DNA of 64,000 bases from Capitella teleta (Eukaryota > Annelida > Polychaeta > Capitellidae), in NCBI GenBank assembly GCA_000328365.1, contig KB308638.1, positions 190,535 through 254,534 of the forward strand, written 5' to 3'. The translations under genes and the position numbers were made by a program. This document shows, one piece after another, positions 21,101 to 33,109 of the stretch (its first letter is position 1; each line of letters starts with the position of its first letter). The notes beneath the pieces were generated by a model. The model was given only the letters and a program-made list of their open reading frames with translations, did no database searches and was not told where the DNA came from.

Positions 21101-21669
21101 GACGTAACAACGGGCAGCGTTTGAAGGAGATGGCGAATCCCTCAGGGAATTAAAACTTCACAAAAGGCTTAAATCCTCCGGATTAAAGGGTGCCGCCGTG
21201 AGACAACTGGGGCATGACACGGGCAATATTGCGTAATGATTAAAAAAGAGAGAAATCACGCTTCAGCGGGTGACGAGGACCAGATTAGCTCAACCGAGAA
21301 ACACTGCTTACCGGAGTAATGGTGGTTGTTGTTGGCGGCGCTGATCCTGCTCGGCCAGTTGGTCATCATGAGACCATTGGGCATCGCCGCAGTCTCTGAG
21401 CCGATTGGGCCGAACGCCCCCGGGACACGAAGGCCGCCGACCGGGGCGGGTGAGACGACCGAGGGAGACTTCAGGGCCTTCCCCGCCATACCTCCGCCGA
21501 TCAGGAAGGCGTTGTTGCTGAAGGTGCTCGTCACCGAAGGAATGTTGTGAACTTTCGGTGACGATGTCTCCGGAAGACGCTTCTTCGCTTGTGGGGAGGA
21601 GGAGGAGGTCGAGTCGGATGACGATGCCGAAGGGGGGCGAGGGTCGGGTTGCGTAACACTTGTCTCCAT
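16701..21669 (-). CDS. dve: Defective proventriculus (Dve) homologue, SATB/compass-family double-homeodomain transcription factor
   Basis: Complete in the window. Coding exons on the minus strand are 21669-21312, 19402-19133, 19073-18947, 18265-18160 and 18101-16701. They total 2262 nt or 753 residues, ending in GAG AAA AAG TAG. Phases agree at all four junctions. Domain order is a Ser/Pro-rich N terminus, compass (CMP/ULD-like) domain about 121-251, CUT-like helical domain about 256-320, homeodomain 1 at 340-406 and homeodomain 2 at 676-746. This is the Dve architecture, with two atypical homeodomains instead of the single one of SATB. Drosophila Dve is a nuclear, mostly repressive factor in midgut, wing and photoreceptor patterning. 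Both homeodomains have WFKN, so lysine at position 50. ATDLSMR near the middle resembles a CtBP-binding PxDLSxR motif with Ala for Pro. Two donors, after exons 3 and 4, are the unusual CAG-GTTCGT. Confidence 0.92.
18160..18265 (-). CDS. dve: dve exon 4: first part of the CUT-like domain
   Basis: A 106-nt exon encoding SNAKTMASEDIKEQLFRLLL, DNSRGVLSALGCPVDQ. It continues directly into KLLSQICAESPENIPEDVRD of exon 5, making the CUT-like helical unit of SATB/Dve proteins. The acceptor is TTATTTACAG and the donor CAG-GTTCGT. Reading through the 58-nt intron shifts the frame, which confirms the intron. Confidence 0.85.
18266..18946 (-). other. dve: dve intron 3, GC-rich
   Basis: A 681-nt intron. 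Its upstream half (about 18600-18940) is unusually GC- and CpG-rich for the window, with one TAATCC near 18795 and a TAATTA-type site near 18708. It may hold an intronic enhancer. No coding potential that matches a family. Confidence 0.4.
18947..19402 (-). CDS. dve: dve exons 2-3: compass (CMP) domain
   Basis: Exon 2 (19402-19133) gives GKSIPIHCVVENGAKANAAA, an Ala/Pro/Ser-rich insert of about 35 residues, then NDLITYALVPGSTRIGDLVT and TALTKIGFTSTQAVGAKG. After a 59-nt intron, exon 3 (19073-18947) gives SLQVKDWKPLTFDLISENPD, ATADEILGDIAGMVTLRIRL. Human SATB1 aligns with [64 protein letters not shown] and VVTLKIQL. In SATB this ubiquitin-like fold drives tetramerisation. The low-complexity insert between the first two strands is a local peculiarity. 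Confidence 0.9.
19403..21311 (-). other. dve: dve intron 1 with scattered TAATCC/GGATTA sites
   Basis: A 1909-nt intron, donor CCG-GTAAGC and acceptor TTTGTGCAG. I count six exact TAATCC or GGATTA words (near 19547, 19633, 19770, 20431, 20846 and 21178) plus TAATTA/ATTAAT words. It is GC-rich near 19500-19620 and has a GTGC-rich microrepeat near 20560. A first-intron enhancer is plausible. No gene. Confidence 0.45.
21312..21669 (-). CDS. dve: dve exon 1: N-terminal Ser/Pro-rich segment
   Basis: 119 codons plus one base, starting METSVTQPDPRPPSASSSDS and ending in phase 1 at CACCATTACTCCG-GTAAGC. It is low-complexity (Ser, Pro, Gly, Ala) with no fold before the CMP domain. The ATG at 21669 is the first in frame after the splice acceptor TTTCTCGCAG at 21701, which sets the start. 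Confidence 0.85.
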
Positions 21670-21699
21670 GATTGTTACAGCATGCTAATCCAAGTGATA

Positions 21700-21945
21700 T
21701 CTGCGAGAAAAAAAGATTGACGGATGTTAACAAGTAGTCTTACAATGGCCAGGCGACCCATTCAATAGATGTTGGCTTATCTTTAAGAAAGACACGTGCT
21801 GTACCCGCTGACGGTTCCCACACAGTGTCTTTCGTGCAAATATATCCCCACTCACCGAAATGTAGTAAAGTTATCTCCGTGCTGTTATTCCGTCTGACGA
21901 TCAGGACAGTGAGTGAAGCGCTGCGGTGTCGACCCGAGGTTATAT
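21700..21945 (-). promoter_or_regulatory. dve: dve 5' UTR intron and candidate core promoter
   Basis: Reading the minus strand, GCATATAACC near 21938-21945 is TATA-like, and a CACTCACT stretch about 25-30 nt downstream (near 21912) could be the start site. A donor CATTTCG-GTGAGT at 21856/21855 and the acceptor TTTCTCGCAG at 21701 bound a 155-nt UTR intron. A TAATCC word lies in the UTR (about 21684). The assignment rests on splice and TATA consensus only. Confidence 0.4.
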
Positions 21946-23599
21946 GCGCGGTCGAGGGATGCTCAGCCTACAGCTTGCGTTCAGTTAAGTGACACGCTGA
22001 GCGATGCTGCATCTAGCTGTTATAACTAACTGCGGTGTCTCTTCGGCAATTAGTGGCGTCGAATCAAGTGCCAGCCAGCAATGGATGTTTCGTGAGTCAG
22101 CCAGCCAAGCGCGAAGCCGATCGCTTCAATAGGTGCGGCGGTGTCCGTGGCTATTGCAGATCAGGCCAAGTATGAAAAGCATCTTCCCCTTTAAGGCTGA
22201 ATGTGGGAGGAGCCGGGAAGATGGGCGAAGGGGAGATTCGCAATTATCACGACTACACAATCTACAGGTGGACAAAGCGCCCTTTCCCGGATAATGCTTC
22301 AGTGGTCATCCTTTGTGTCACGTGGTCACACAGACCCCATCCAGTTCAATCCACATTCCTTCGCCGTGAACGTAAAGACAAACAAGCCCTCATCTTAAGA
22401 CAAAAAAATCGCTTTAATTAAAATCTGCTTTGGGCCTCGGCGCAATTATCCGCACCGTGACACTCAACAGTGTTGGTTCAACAGTTGGAGGCCGGTCATT
22501 GTTCGGAATCAGATTTTGTGATTTAAATTACCAAGTGAAATTAACAAGCGTTTTCAATAGAAATAAACTACGATTATAAACGAAACCAGGCTGCGGGTGT
22601 TTCAATGGAACGTATAACAATGGCGCCATCCTTGTTTATCTTGCGATTTGAACGTTCGTCTCACTTTTTAAATTTTTCAGGCTGACCAAATCCGTTTTCG
22701 CGAATCCGAACAATTCCGAGAAAAAGCCAAAGCAATATGAAACTTTATTTTTCTTCCTTTCGAAGTTCCGTGCATTAAAGAAAAATAAACGTGGAGCTCA
22801 AGTGCTTTCACGAGTTAATCCTCGTTGTCATTATAGACACGCAACTATACATAATTTGTGATATCGTTAATTTACTTCAAGTACTATTAGTAATCTACAT
22901 TACAAGCTAATTTCTCTTAATACATGATATCCTAATTGTAAAGAAACACGTGAGTTCAGCCGTTGTTACCATAGCAACGTTACGATCCGGGTTAATAATT
23001 TCAGACTACGAAATAATAGGGTAATAGGCCTAACCTTTACTTATACATTATTATACATTGTTGGCATAATTATTTATTGTGCTGTAAATCCTATAATTAT
23101 ATGGCACATAATATTTTGATATTTTGATATTTGATACTGGCCGGTACCAATGTTCACCTGTTAGAATACTGTAATAGCATATATCCGTCTGTGTCGATAT
23201 GCACCGAGTGAGATCAGCGTTCCCTTCCTCTCTTTCTCTTTCAGTTGTAACATCTGACGCATCACAAAGGTGTATAGGCCATGCATGTGCTGTTCAATCG
23301 TCGGAGATCGTCTTTCAAAGATGTAAGAAATGCAAGGGGGGCAGGGTGACTAACGCATGCGACGTCCTCCTGCGTCAGCGACATGGCCAATCGGTTAATT
23401 ACACCTCTGGACGAAGCACAAAGGGGATCAGGTAGGATTAGAGCGCACATTGGATGCGTCGCACGATAATCCTAACATGCACTCGTCGCAGTACGCACTT
23501 TGAAAACTCAGGAAATATTAGGGCTGATTACGAGACACAGGCAGTCGCCATGGTGACCGTTTCAGTCTTGCAGACTTTATCTTTTCGCCGCAGCGTTCC
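21946..23599. other. Upstream flank of dve
   Basis: No gene. Proximal 500 bases have moderate GC; from 22480 the sequence becomes AT-rich. Short open frames (for example 22201-22421) are stop-poor by composition and match nothing I know. Confidence 0.5.
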
Positions 23600-23884
23600 G
23601 GATTAAGGCTCTAGGAGGGTAATCCTTAATCCCACAGGCAAATATGCAGTAAAGGGCCGCATTAATGAGAAGCTGCAGCCGTGAAGAGGATGCGCATGCG
23701 CAGAGAATCGAAGGCACGGGATTAGCCGGTTGTTGATCTTGCTCCGTCTCCTTCTTCTGCTGCCGCCGCTTCGGCTTCCATTAATCCCGCCTTGATGATA
23801 ATCCCGCTCCGTGCAGAGTTTGGGCCGAACCCTTAATGCGATTAAGCGCCACTTAGCCAGCCCACGTATGGCGGCTAAGGATTA
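23600..23884. promoter_or_regulatory. Cluster of seven K50-homeodomain sites (TAATCC/GGATTA)
   Basis: Exact hexamers begin at 23600, 23620, 23627, 23719, 23782, 23799 and 23879, seven in 285 bases, in a GC-rich patch between AT-rich flanks. Several extend to TAATCCC or GGATTAGCC. TAATCC is the known target of K50 homeodomains (Bicoid, Otx, Goosecoid, Dve). The patch lies about 1.7-1.9 kb upstream of the candidate dve promoter. Enhancer function is inferred. Confidence 0.55.
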
Positions 23885-24168
23885 GCCAACAGCGGCTGAA
23901 CTTCAGATGAAAACTGCATTCGATCTCCTTGCTCCCATAACTATATGATTATGGGTTCGTATTCCTTGATAATCTCGCGTCTCCTTGCGTCTACACATAC
24001 GTGTGCGCATGCGTCACATCGACCAAATGTGTTACAACATTTCTCAGGTGTCTAGGATCTCCATCTCGAACTTCAAATGAATCAAGGCACAGGTATATGT
24101 ACATACTAAATGTACACATTGAATGATATCATCACTGATCATCTGTTACAATAATTGCTTATGCATTC

Positions 24169-24314
<146 letters not shown>

Positions 24315-27300
24315 GAGATTTAATCGGCTTCTTCCGAGATTAAATATGTTCTTTGAAATAGCAGCGGATTGTTGAAGAAACGGGAGAACCTCCGACCTTG
24401 GTGCCCCGGTAACTTCAACTAATTTGCAGTGCAGCGATTAACTGAAATTGTGCGCTGAAGTTATTATAAATTATAGCATTCTTCCCGTCTGGCACGATGC
24501 GTCCCTCAGCGCTTCCTTCTTTCGTCGAACAAGACGGATGCAGTTCAACCCAGACATACATCGAGATCAGCATCCACACTTCTTTTTCATCTTCATCATT
24601 TATTGGTGATTTAGTAATCTATATATAGTATTGACGGTTTCGTGACGACGCCATATTTGAGTGTATGCATGTCTGTGTGCAGCAGTGGGACAGTGCTTAA
24701 GCTGGTAATTGAGGATGCTTTGGGGCGAGGGCGGGAGACGGCGTAGACACCTGGAGGTGTCACCCGAGTTCTCTTAATCAATCTGATCACACCTGGGTGA
24801 CAGCCGACAACAATTTCCTCCCAACTGCCATCTCCGGATCTTCTCGAGGGTGAAATTCATTTGTTTTATGGGTTCACAGGTCAATTGTGTTATTTTTTGC
24901 ATAAATTAACATTCAAATTAAGCACTTATGCGTATATGGAATATAAGTGAGGGAGCACTGTCTGTTTCATCCGATGTAAATTCGAATTTCCCGATCGGAT
25001 TATTTCAAATGGTCGCATTTCGGCCAATAAAACTATAAATTATGGCTGCATGCACGCTTTTGGCAATCCACGTGTTGACGGTAATCTGCGCTGATTAAGC
25101 GATTGCGTGGACGTCCCGGTGACAGCGTTCGTTTAATCAGGACCAGCAGAGCGTGACATCCCTGCTCGTTACGCGGACCCCACACGGAGGCCAACTCGTC
25201 CCTTCCCAAGTCCTTTGAAGACTCGCGGGTCATTCAAATCTCAACATATGGATACCGGTCGCCTTATCCTTTAATATGGTCGCATTCCACTCGGATTAAC
25301 CAGCATCCTCAAGACGTACAGATGGCCGGAGAATCCTCCAGACAGAAAAACCCCCTATGCACCCCCTCACCCCCATTTGCTGACCAGTTAATCTGCGTCA
25401 AAACTCGAAACCTGGCGAAGTAGAACAGGGTACACTTCTACCTCAGGTGCTCGAACTCATGCGATACCGAGATGAGCGCCAATTTGCACTTCAATGCAGA
25501 TCACCACGCTGAGGGCTTCTTATACTCGTAATGATGTACTTCTAGCATTTGGGCATGCGAGGGCGTTAAGGCCTGAAGGAATGCCTGATGTTCAACGTGT
25601 TGGTACGATACTGTTGTATGAAAGGGCAGGAAGAGATGATGATGATGCCTCATAAAAGGATGCCGTGTGCTACAGATAAGCCCGCTGCATCTTCACGGGG
25701 GTTCCGTCGGCTGATCCGCCCCCGAACCCCCTCCCACCCCTCGTGACCGACGCCCATTCACAAAGATCTCTTTCACAAGGGTTTAATCTTCGCTTGACAA
25801 TTTTGCAGAAGAAGAAAGATCGCAGATGAAAGTCGTGATTATGACAATGGGGTTTCAAGGTGTAATCCGTCCGGGCTTCAAATACATTTGGATTAAAATT
25901 GAGATTATTACGTAACTTCTGAGGCCGGAAAAGAAGATGAAGACAGCTGAAAACGTCATCACACGCAATTGTCTCGCACGCATTTTACATATTATTCCAT
26001 AATTTCAGATTGCAAAAAAATTTAGATTCAACCATAGAACACCGATACTTGGAAAATACTAATTTAAATCAATTCTTTTTAATCCAGCAATACTCGGGTT
26101 ACCTTAATTTGTGGTAATTAAATCAATTCTCACAATCCAAGAATTAAAAGTAACCACAAGAGAAAGTTCATCAACAAAATACCTTTAATTAAGTTTACAG
26201 ATTCAATTAAGTAATCGAGATATATATTTAACTTTCAAAGAAGATTTTTGTGTGTTGTCGTCGGGCATTCACGCATGGTGGGCTTTAACCGGCTTAGAAT
26301 ACGTGTTAATTTAGTTTAATTGCTCCTGTAATTAACTCCGAAAACCCGCAGCTTTGGATGTCAATTGAGACCAAGGCGAAATAAAGTGTTAAACACATTG
26401 CCCTCAGTTAGGCTGAGTGACACCCCACCAACAATCATCTCCTTTTGAACATTTTGACAGATCTATTCATTGATTACCCCCTTTGTGGCTGACATTTAAT
26501 GAGCGAATTTAATAAATTACAAACTGATCCGATTGTTGTTCGAGGGTTTGGGATTGTTTTGGATGGTTTTTGTTCATCTTTTGAGGGGGCGTGGGGTATA
26601 AACCGTTAAGAGAGACCCGCACCACCCCAGGTCTCGCGACCACCTGTTGAGTGAGTTTACCCACTTCGGATCTATGGCTCAAGTTTAAGAGCCTAATTTA
26701 CCATCTACTTTTGGAGGTTTAAACTTTTTTAACCGGCAAATCATAATCGACTAAGAGATTTTTCTGAACAATTGCTGTAAAAATGTGTCCGATTTCCAGT
26801 CGATAACACCCCGCAAAAGCATAGCCCCCTACCCCCATCCACCCCCCCAGCCCACTCTCCTGGAAGGAAATCAAGAATCGCGAAATGACCTTTTGAAAGC
26901 GTAGGTACTGATGTCAACTACAATAGCCCATAGTGAATAATGTCCACTCGACGAGCGGTCATCGTATTAAAAACAAATTTCAACGAGAAAGCAAGACACG
27001 TGAAACTTTGCTGATCCCCTGGGGAGGCAGTAAAATCCGGAAAACGCGGATTAATAAAAGGAGCGAAAACCTCTTTCGGTGGCGATCATCTACACCCATC
27101 ATTATAATCATCAATCACTAGTCGCCTCGACCGCAATCTACAGAGAAGCCTCCTTATTTGGAATCCGCGCAAATCTCTTGCCAAATATCGTTCATAATTG
27201 CTATCATAGCTTGGATAAGCGTCACATGTATGCGAGCATTCAGCCGTGGCCTCGTGATCCAGAGCTCAGCGGAGGTTCGCCCGTGGGCATGCAAGTGCTG

Positions 27301-28514
27301 ATGACAGAAGTGCAAGTCGTTAAATCCAGTCGCATAGATAAACCGTCCAAGTGGGAGGAGCTCATCTGGAGATGAGATTTTCGTGCTTGGCTGATTGTCA
27401 ATGTGAAGAATTTCTCTTTTGTGACTTAAATCCCCAGATGATACAGGTGTACACTTCAAAGGCCACCGGGGGTTGCAGAAAGGGCGGAGACGACGCGAAG
27501 ATGCATCGGAGGGTGGAAAGAAATCCGTAAACCGTGCGCTGCTATTGTGAGCACTGGCTCAAGGTTTCATTCACACTGCATGGGAGGGGGAGGGGTGCAG
27601 AATGGCATTAAAGGTGCGACGCTTATACTGCTTGATTGCGGTAGGATCAGATGAGTCATGCGATTAAGTTATTAAACTCGGTTTGCCTGCACCGCGTATT
27701 GGACCCCGTCCAACCCTTTAGCTGTGTCCTTGTCGACTTATAGTTATCTCCGGAGGCATAATAGAAGTTCTTCAGCAGTAACTTCAGCTCATTTACTGAT
27801 GCTCTGTTACGCCGAGTTCCATCCATAAGGCAGTTCGATGCTCTCTTACTTCTTACGAGGTTATGCGCTCACCTATCGTCGCTATAGTTACAATATAACT
27901 GATGTGCTGATTGACTTAATCGAATAAATGAGTGACCTAGATTCTTACTAATGCATCATAAATTTGCCACACACTGTATCACAGCCACGATTTATATTTC
28001 CTTTACCACATGTTTAGGTATATATACATCATAAATTCACTTTAATGCATTTATATGAAATGATACAGATCCTCCGATCAGTTGAAAGCGAAATTTGTTT
28101 CCAGAGTTTTGTGGTTAAATACATCAGCACTACACTGTATATCTTAATTGTTATGTACAATTAGTACAGTATGCAAATATAATCAAATGCTACAGCACCA
28201 ACGATGCTTGAATAGTTGGCCCCTGTCTCCTGCATTCACAGAACAGTGAACAGTTTTTTAGCGGTATTTATTATTGGAATCTGTATTTAATATATTACCG
28301 GTGTGTCTTAGTTTGGTCGATGCGACCCACTGCTCTCTGTTGCCTGAAATACGATTAGAATCTTACCTGCAGTATACATCAAAATACTCTGCGTTGAGGT
28401 GACGATCACACGACCATGGCATTGAGAGTCAAAAGTCTGCAAAATCCCAAAAGAGGGATAATTCCTCATCAAGATGACCATAGCATCTAAACAATAAACA
28501 ATCTCTAAACATCT

Positions 28515-28515
<1 letters not shown>
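24315..28515. other. Gene desert, proximal part
   Basis: No gene recognised. TAATCC/GGATTA words occur near 25294, 25862, 25889, 26079 and 27048. At 26108-26160 two RUNX-like words face each other (TTGTGGT and AACCACAA) beside TAATTAA boxes, then CTTTAATTAAG and CAATTAAG near 26185-26210. These look like regulatory DNA but nothing proves it. Confidence 0.45.

Positions 28516-28549
<34 letters not shown>
28516..28549. repeat. Poly-T tract (T34)
   Basis: A pure T run. A second run of about 23 T lies at 28817-28839. They could be minus-strand poly-A tails of retroposed sequence, but I see no element attached. Confidence 0.9.
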
Positions 28550-28552
<3 letters not shown>

Positions 28553-29099
28553 CCTATAAAAACTTTCAGCAATCCTCCCGCATATATTTCCAGATCCCCC
28601 TAACTTGGCCACTTTCAAAAGGAAGCCCAGGAAGTTCAGCTCAGGACAGAACATTGATGCCTCCAAGAATGAACTGTTTATTAAGCGAAAATTGCGATTC
28701 GTTGACTCGGTTGGACTGTTTTAATCACTTAATTATTTACTCTTTTCACCCCCTTCACGATGTAGGCCTACGTTTGTTTGTTTTAACCCTCTTATTTCCG
28801 ATTGTGCTGTTTTCATTTTTTTTTTTTTTTTTTTTTTTTGAGTAGGACTGACGTGAGTGATGTAGATGCACTACTATGTAGTAAAGGCCAGAGTCCATTT
28901 CAATTGTAATTTCATGTATTAGCCCAACGGAAAGGTATAGTAATGTAACTCAATATTTAGTAATCCTTTGAATTACTCTATTCTCTTATTTAGATAATTC
29001 AGTAATTTTGTTGTTCATGTAAATAAATAAATTTGATAAATAAATTAAATTCAAGGGAATGTGTTTACAATGAAAACAGTTGACGCGGGAACGAATTCC

Positions 29100-29215
29100 T
29101 CCACCGTCCGTCGCCACAGTGGAGCGCCGTGACCTGCCAGCAGGTAAGCAGGAGTGCCTTAACCAAGGACACAAGATTGGTGGCTGGCTTCGAACCTCCA
29201 GTGGCCAAAACAAAT
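29100..29215 (-). repeat. Degraded tRNA-derived SINE fragment
   Basis: On the minus strand GGTTCGAAGCC is a B-box-like word, followed by a GTGTCCTTGG...AAGGCACT stretch. That resembles the body of many invertebrate tRNA SINEs (GTGTCCTTGGGCAAGGCACT). No A box and no target duplication are evident, so the copy is old and truncated. Confidence 0.4.
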
Positions 29216-32200
29216 CGAATCCTGAATTGAACAGATTCTCGCATATTTTGGGTGACTGATCAGCCTTGTTGAGCCTGATCTAATATTCAAACGAGCAAGC
29301 GGAAACCACATAGTTATAAAATGGAGATATATTTCAGTACGGCACTATACGGGTAAATATCCTAATCGCATGCTGTACTAAGACATTTATTTATATAATA
29401 AAAATGCCAATTTTAAGACTTAAAAATTGTTCCATTAATTCACTTGGAAAAGATCGTTCCACTTGCTCGATTTCTCCTCTTCGTTAAATCCAGTTAGGAA
29501 CAAAACGACGATGTTTTCATCTTCATTGAAAGGAAATTGTTGTTTTACGGCACACTAACACTAGCGAGTGTTATACGGTGCCAATTCATTTTCATTGAAC
29601 AACTGTGGGGTTGTTAACTGCTATGACTGCTCTTTTTTTTTTCAATTTGACCAACACCTAAATGCATGCACTGTATAGTGAATTATTCGTGACGCAAGTT
29701 ATGATTCCTGAATATGCAAATGGGGCAACATGGCATAGAGCACGTGTGCTTACAATCTTTTGGATTTCAGCGTAAATTTGTCGAGTTTACAAGGAAATAT
29801 TCGAACATCTCTTTCAATAGTGTTACACATTCGTTACAAAAGATTTAAACACATTTTACAATGTAGATAGAGGCAGGAGATTGCTTCCACTTTTAAATTG
29901 GCCGATGTCGTCGGCTTCGAATGAAAACCACACACCTGACGAGTAGGCTTACAATTCAATTTACACGTAAATGTACGTCGTATTCATGCATGCACATCGT
30001 ATTCATCATTTACAAGTAAACGAGAAAGACTAAGATGAAACCCCTGCAAGGTATTAGACTCAATAAGTCGATAGCACGGATCTCTGCTTGCGTTTGAAAG
30101 AGGTACCCTCCAAAATTATTTTTCACACCAAAAGCCTCTCCAGAAGCCGCATGAATGCAATAGAAACAAATTCATTTAGTAGATATGAGGATTAGATGAT
30201 CAAAGAGAAGTCGAAGGTGACGACAGTAAATCGGCACCAAGCAACTAAGTGAACACTGAAAACTACAACCAACTCATCCAATTATTGCGCGTGTTGCCTC
30301 CGAGTTTGAGACGCTTCGCCCCCGCGACACTCCGTTGGAGCTCGAGTCAGATTTCTGCTCATGAAACGACGCTCATCAGTTTGTCTCTGTTGTATGCACT
30401 CATTTTGTCCGTCTTCTCACTTCATAATTTTGCCTGTTCATGCTATCTTCGACATCTTTATTTCGACATGTCCATATAATGGGATGGAAAAGTGTGACGT
30501 CACGGACTTCCCTTTAGTAGTTTAGCACATGAGTAGAGACAAACAACTCGAAGAATTACGTCATTTTCTAATGAGTGGAATTCCCAATTGGAGACAAATA
30601 ACTTCAAGAACGACGTCGTGGAGCGTGGGGGGGGGGGGGGGGTGTCTTCATGACTTCCACTCTAAGGCGGTCTTCCATTTGTTAAGAAAATGTTTAATGT
30701 TGTCCGTGTTTTTGTTGCATACAATGCAGGTGCTCAGATGTAGCATTGCAGTATGTTCATATATACTATAGTTTCCAGAGGGATTTGCGGTCTTGTCGGG
30801 ATCTTTGTGAGGATTCTCAATTCATGATCATAAATATCGAATTCTAAAATACCTGAGTAATTCAATCTCGAATAAAAATAATCAACTCAGTTTCGCATCA
30901 ACTTCGTAAAGTGCGAATTAAGAGCTCATCAATTCGTGGAATATTTGGGGCATTGCTGCTCTACCCGTAATGGGCTGAAAACAAATGAAATCGCCACCAG
31001 ATGGATTAACGCTAACATTTGCATCAAATCTTCAATGGTCTTGTTTCGTTCTTGCAGCTTCAAAATTGTAACTTTGGGGGTCGTCTGACGTTCGTCTGTT
31101 TCGGTGATGCTTCCTTCGCTTACGATATCAATCGAACTACGTGCTACGTCATCCGAATTAGCGCTAATAGATCAGCTGATTATTAGTTTGTCAACTACTT
31201 AGAATAGGTGAAACTATTGGTATAAGATGATCAAACGCGTCTGGGCAATAATCAAGTACACAGGAAAAAACTGTCTTGCAAATAGGTGTCCGAATCGAAT
31301 CCTCACAATCATACAGCGATGGTTTCTTGGAATGTCGGCAATTTATTTTAGCGATTCATTATCATACTTGAAGATCAACTAATATGGAATCTAAATGTGT
31401 TTACATGGTGTACTTAATATGGTTTGAATTGAACTGATGTCACAAAAATAAAAATGCACATAAAAAGGGCTCAGGGCACAGAGCTACTTTTTTTTTATTG
31501 TTTCTAGAGAATCACAGGGCAACTTGTGAACTCGTTTCGCCAACAATTGTAAGATTTATATGTTCGAATTTAGGCGTAGCCAACATCCATCATTAAAAGC
31601 ATTGAAAGCAGAAGACGTCTGATCTTTCAGTCTTTGCAATTTTTGGTCTTTTTTCTTCCTTCTGAATAAACAGGTCGGAATCATAATTATTCGGAGAGAA
31701 AAATAAAACTCTATAATTCTGAACTGCATGCATGCGCTGAAGACACGGTATGATGCTTTCGCTGTATGATTAGGCCAACATCCTATGATTTAGAAAGACA
31801 TAGTGATTATTGACTGCCATCTTCACCTTAGAGAAATAAACACAGAAGAAAAATATTACATAGCGTTTAAGGGCAATATCTAAGGACAGCATATTTTTCC
31901 CCATCTGAATTGAAATCTTTAGAATTTAGAAATCAGAGTTGCAGAGGATGCATGGCAATCGTCGTTGGGTTAAGCCATAGCGATTTCAAAAGAGGATTCC
32001 GCGCATGACTGGAGCCAGTTGGTATTTTTTTGCCAAGTTTTATTCATCTGTGATGAGCTTTGGTGATTACAGAAGAAAAAAAAAAAACACAGACGCCATT
32101 GCATGTTAGAAGCACCACGACCTTCTTGACAGCCGTATTAATCGGACCGAAGCCGAGGGGAAAAAAAGTTAGAAATCCGTCGTTGCTCTACCCTGATTAG

Positions 32201-32579
32201 CTGAGCAGCTTAAACGAGTTCTTCTAGTGTGCATTCGGCCCAGACACCCTCGCTGACGATGATGCGGCGGAAAAATCCTGTATTGTCATCGCAGACGATT
32301 GAAATGCTATCAATGGGGGTGACACCCTCCTGTTTACACCCTATAAAGCTCACCTTGAGGTCGTAATCATGCAATACGTGCATTATAGGGGGGAGGGGTA
32401 TGTACATGTACGCCAATCAACCGACTTCCAAAATTCACAACTTCTCGATCAGAGAGGCAGCCCTATCAGCACCTACAAGAACATCACCATTGGAAGGGAA
32501 ACGAAAACTTCAGTCTTTGTAACGGAGTAAGTCTAATGATTTAATGTACAAGTACGCTAAACGGCGCAAAACCTTAATT
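29216..32579. other. Gene desert, middle part
   Basis: No gene. Isolated GGATTA words lie near 30188 and 31002. At 30992 the second is joined to CCACCAGATGG, an incomplete CTCF-type core. A G14 run sits near 30628-30641. Confidence 0.5.
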
Positions 32580-32769
32580 GGTCAACCAAAAAGCAACCGA
32601 AATGCAAGAAAAGGGCAACCCAAAAGCAATCAATAGGCAACCAAAGGGCAACCAAAAGGCAATCAAAGGCGAACCAAAAGGCAAACCAAATGGTAACCAA
32701 ATGACAACCAAATGACAATCAAATGGCAACTAAAACGCAAAAAAATATGGCGACCAAAACGCCACCAAT
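32580..32769. repeat. Degenerate 11-bp minisatellite (GGCAACCAAAA-like)
   Basis: About 16 units of GGCAACCAAAG/T, with lengths of 10-12, occupy 190 bases. Middle units (32635-32720) are closest to consensus and the edges are worn. Because the unit is not a multiple of three and its length drifts, it is not coding. Confidence 0.85.
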
Positions 32770-33109
32770 GATGAGATATTGCGCGGATTTTAATTATTGG
32801 CGTCTTATTTCGAGAGACCTTATTATGCAATGTAATCGTCCCTGGTCCAACCTGGGTCAGTGGGTAACGTAACTTTTATCCGGCCCCAAAATGAAACAGT
32901 ACTTCTACATTCCAGCCTTGATTCAATATATACAGTATGTAGGCAGCTGCAAATCATATTTGTTGTACCTTAGTAAACTGGGTGTATACTTGGGAACCGA
33001 TGAAGTCGGATTAAAGACGGGTGATATAACAATGTCATTCACACGCGACCTTAAACAACTTGTTTATTTCTCCCGCAGAACAGGGTTCTTGTTCTTTAGT
33101 CATCTTCGG

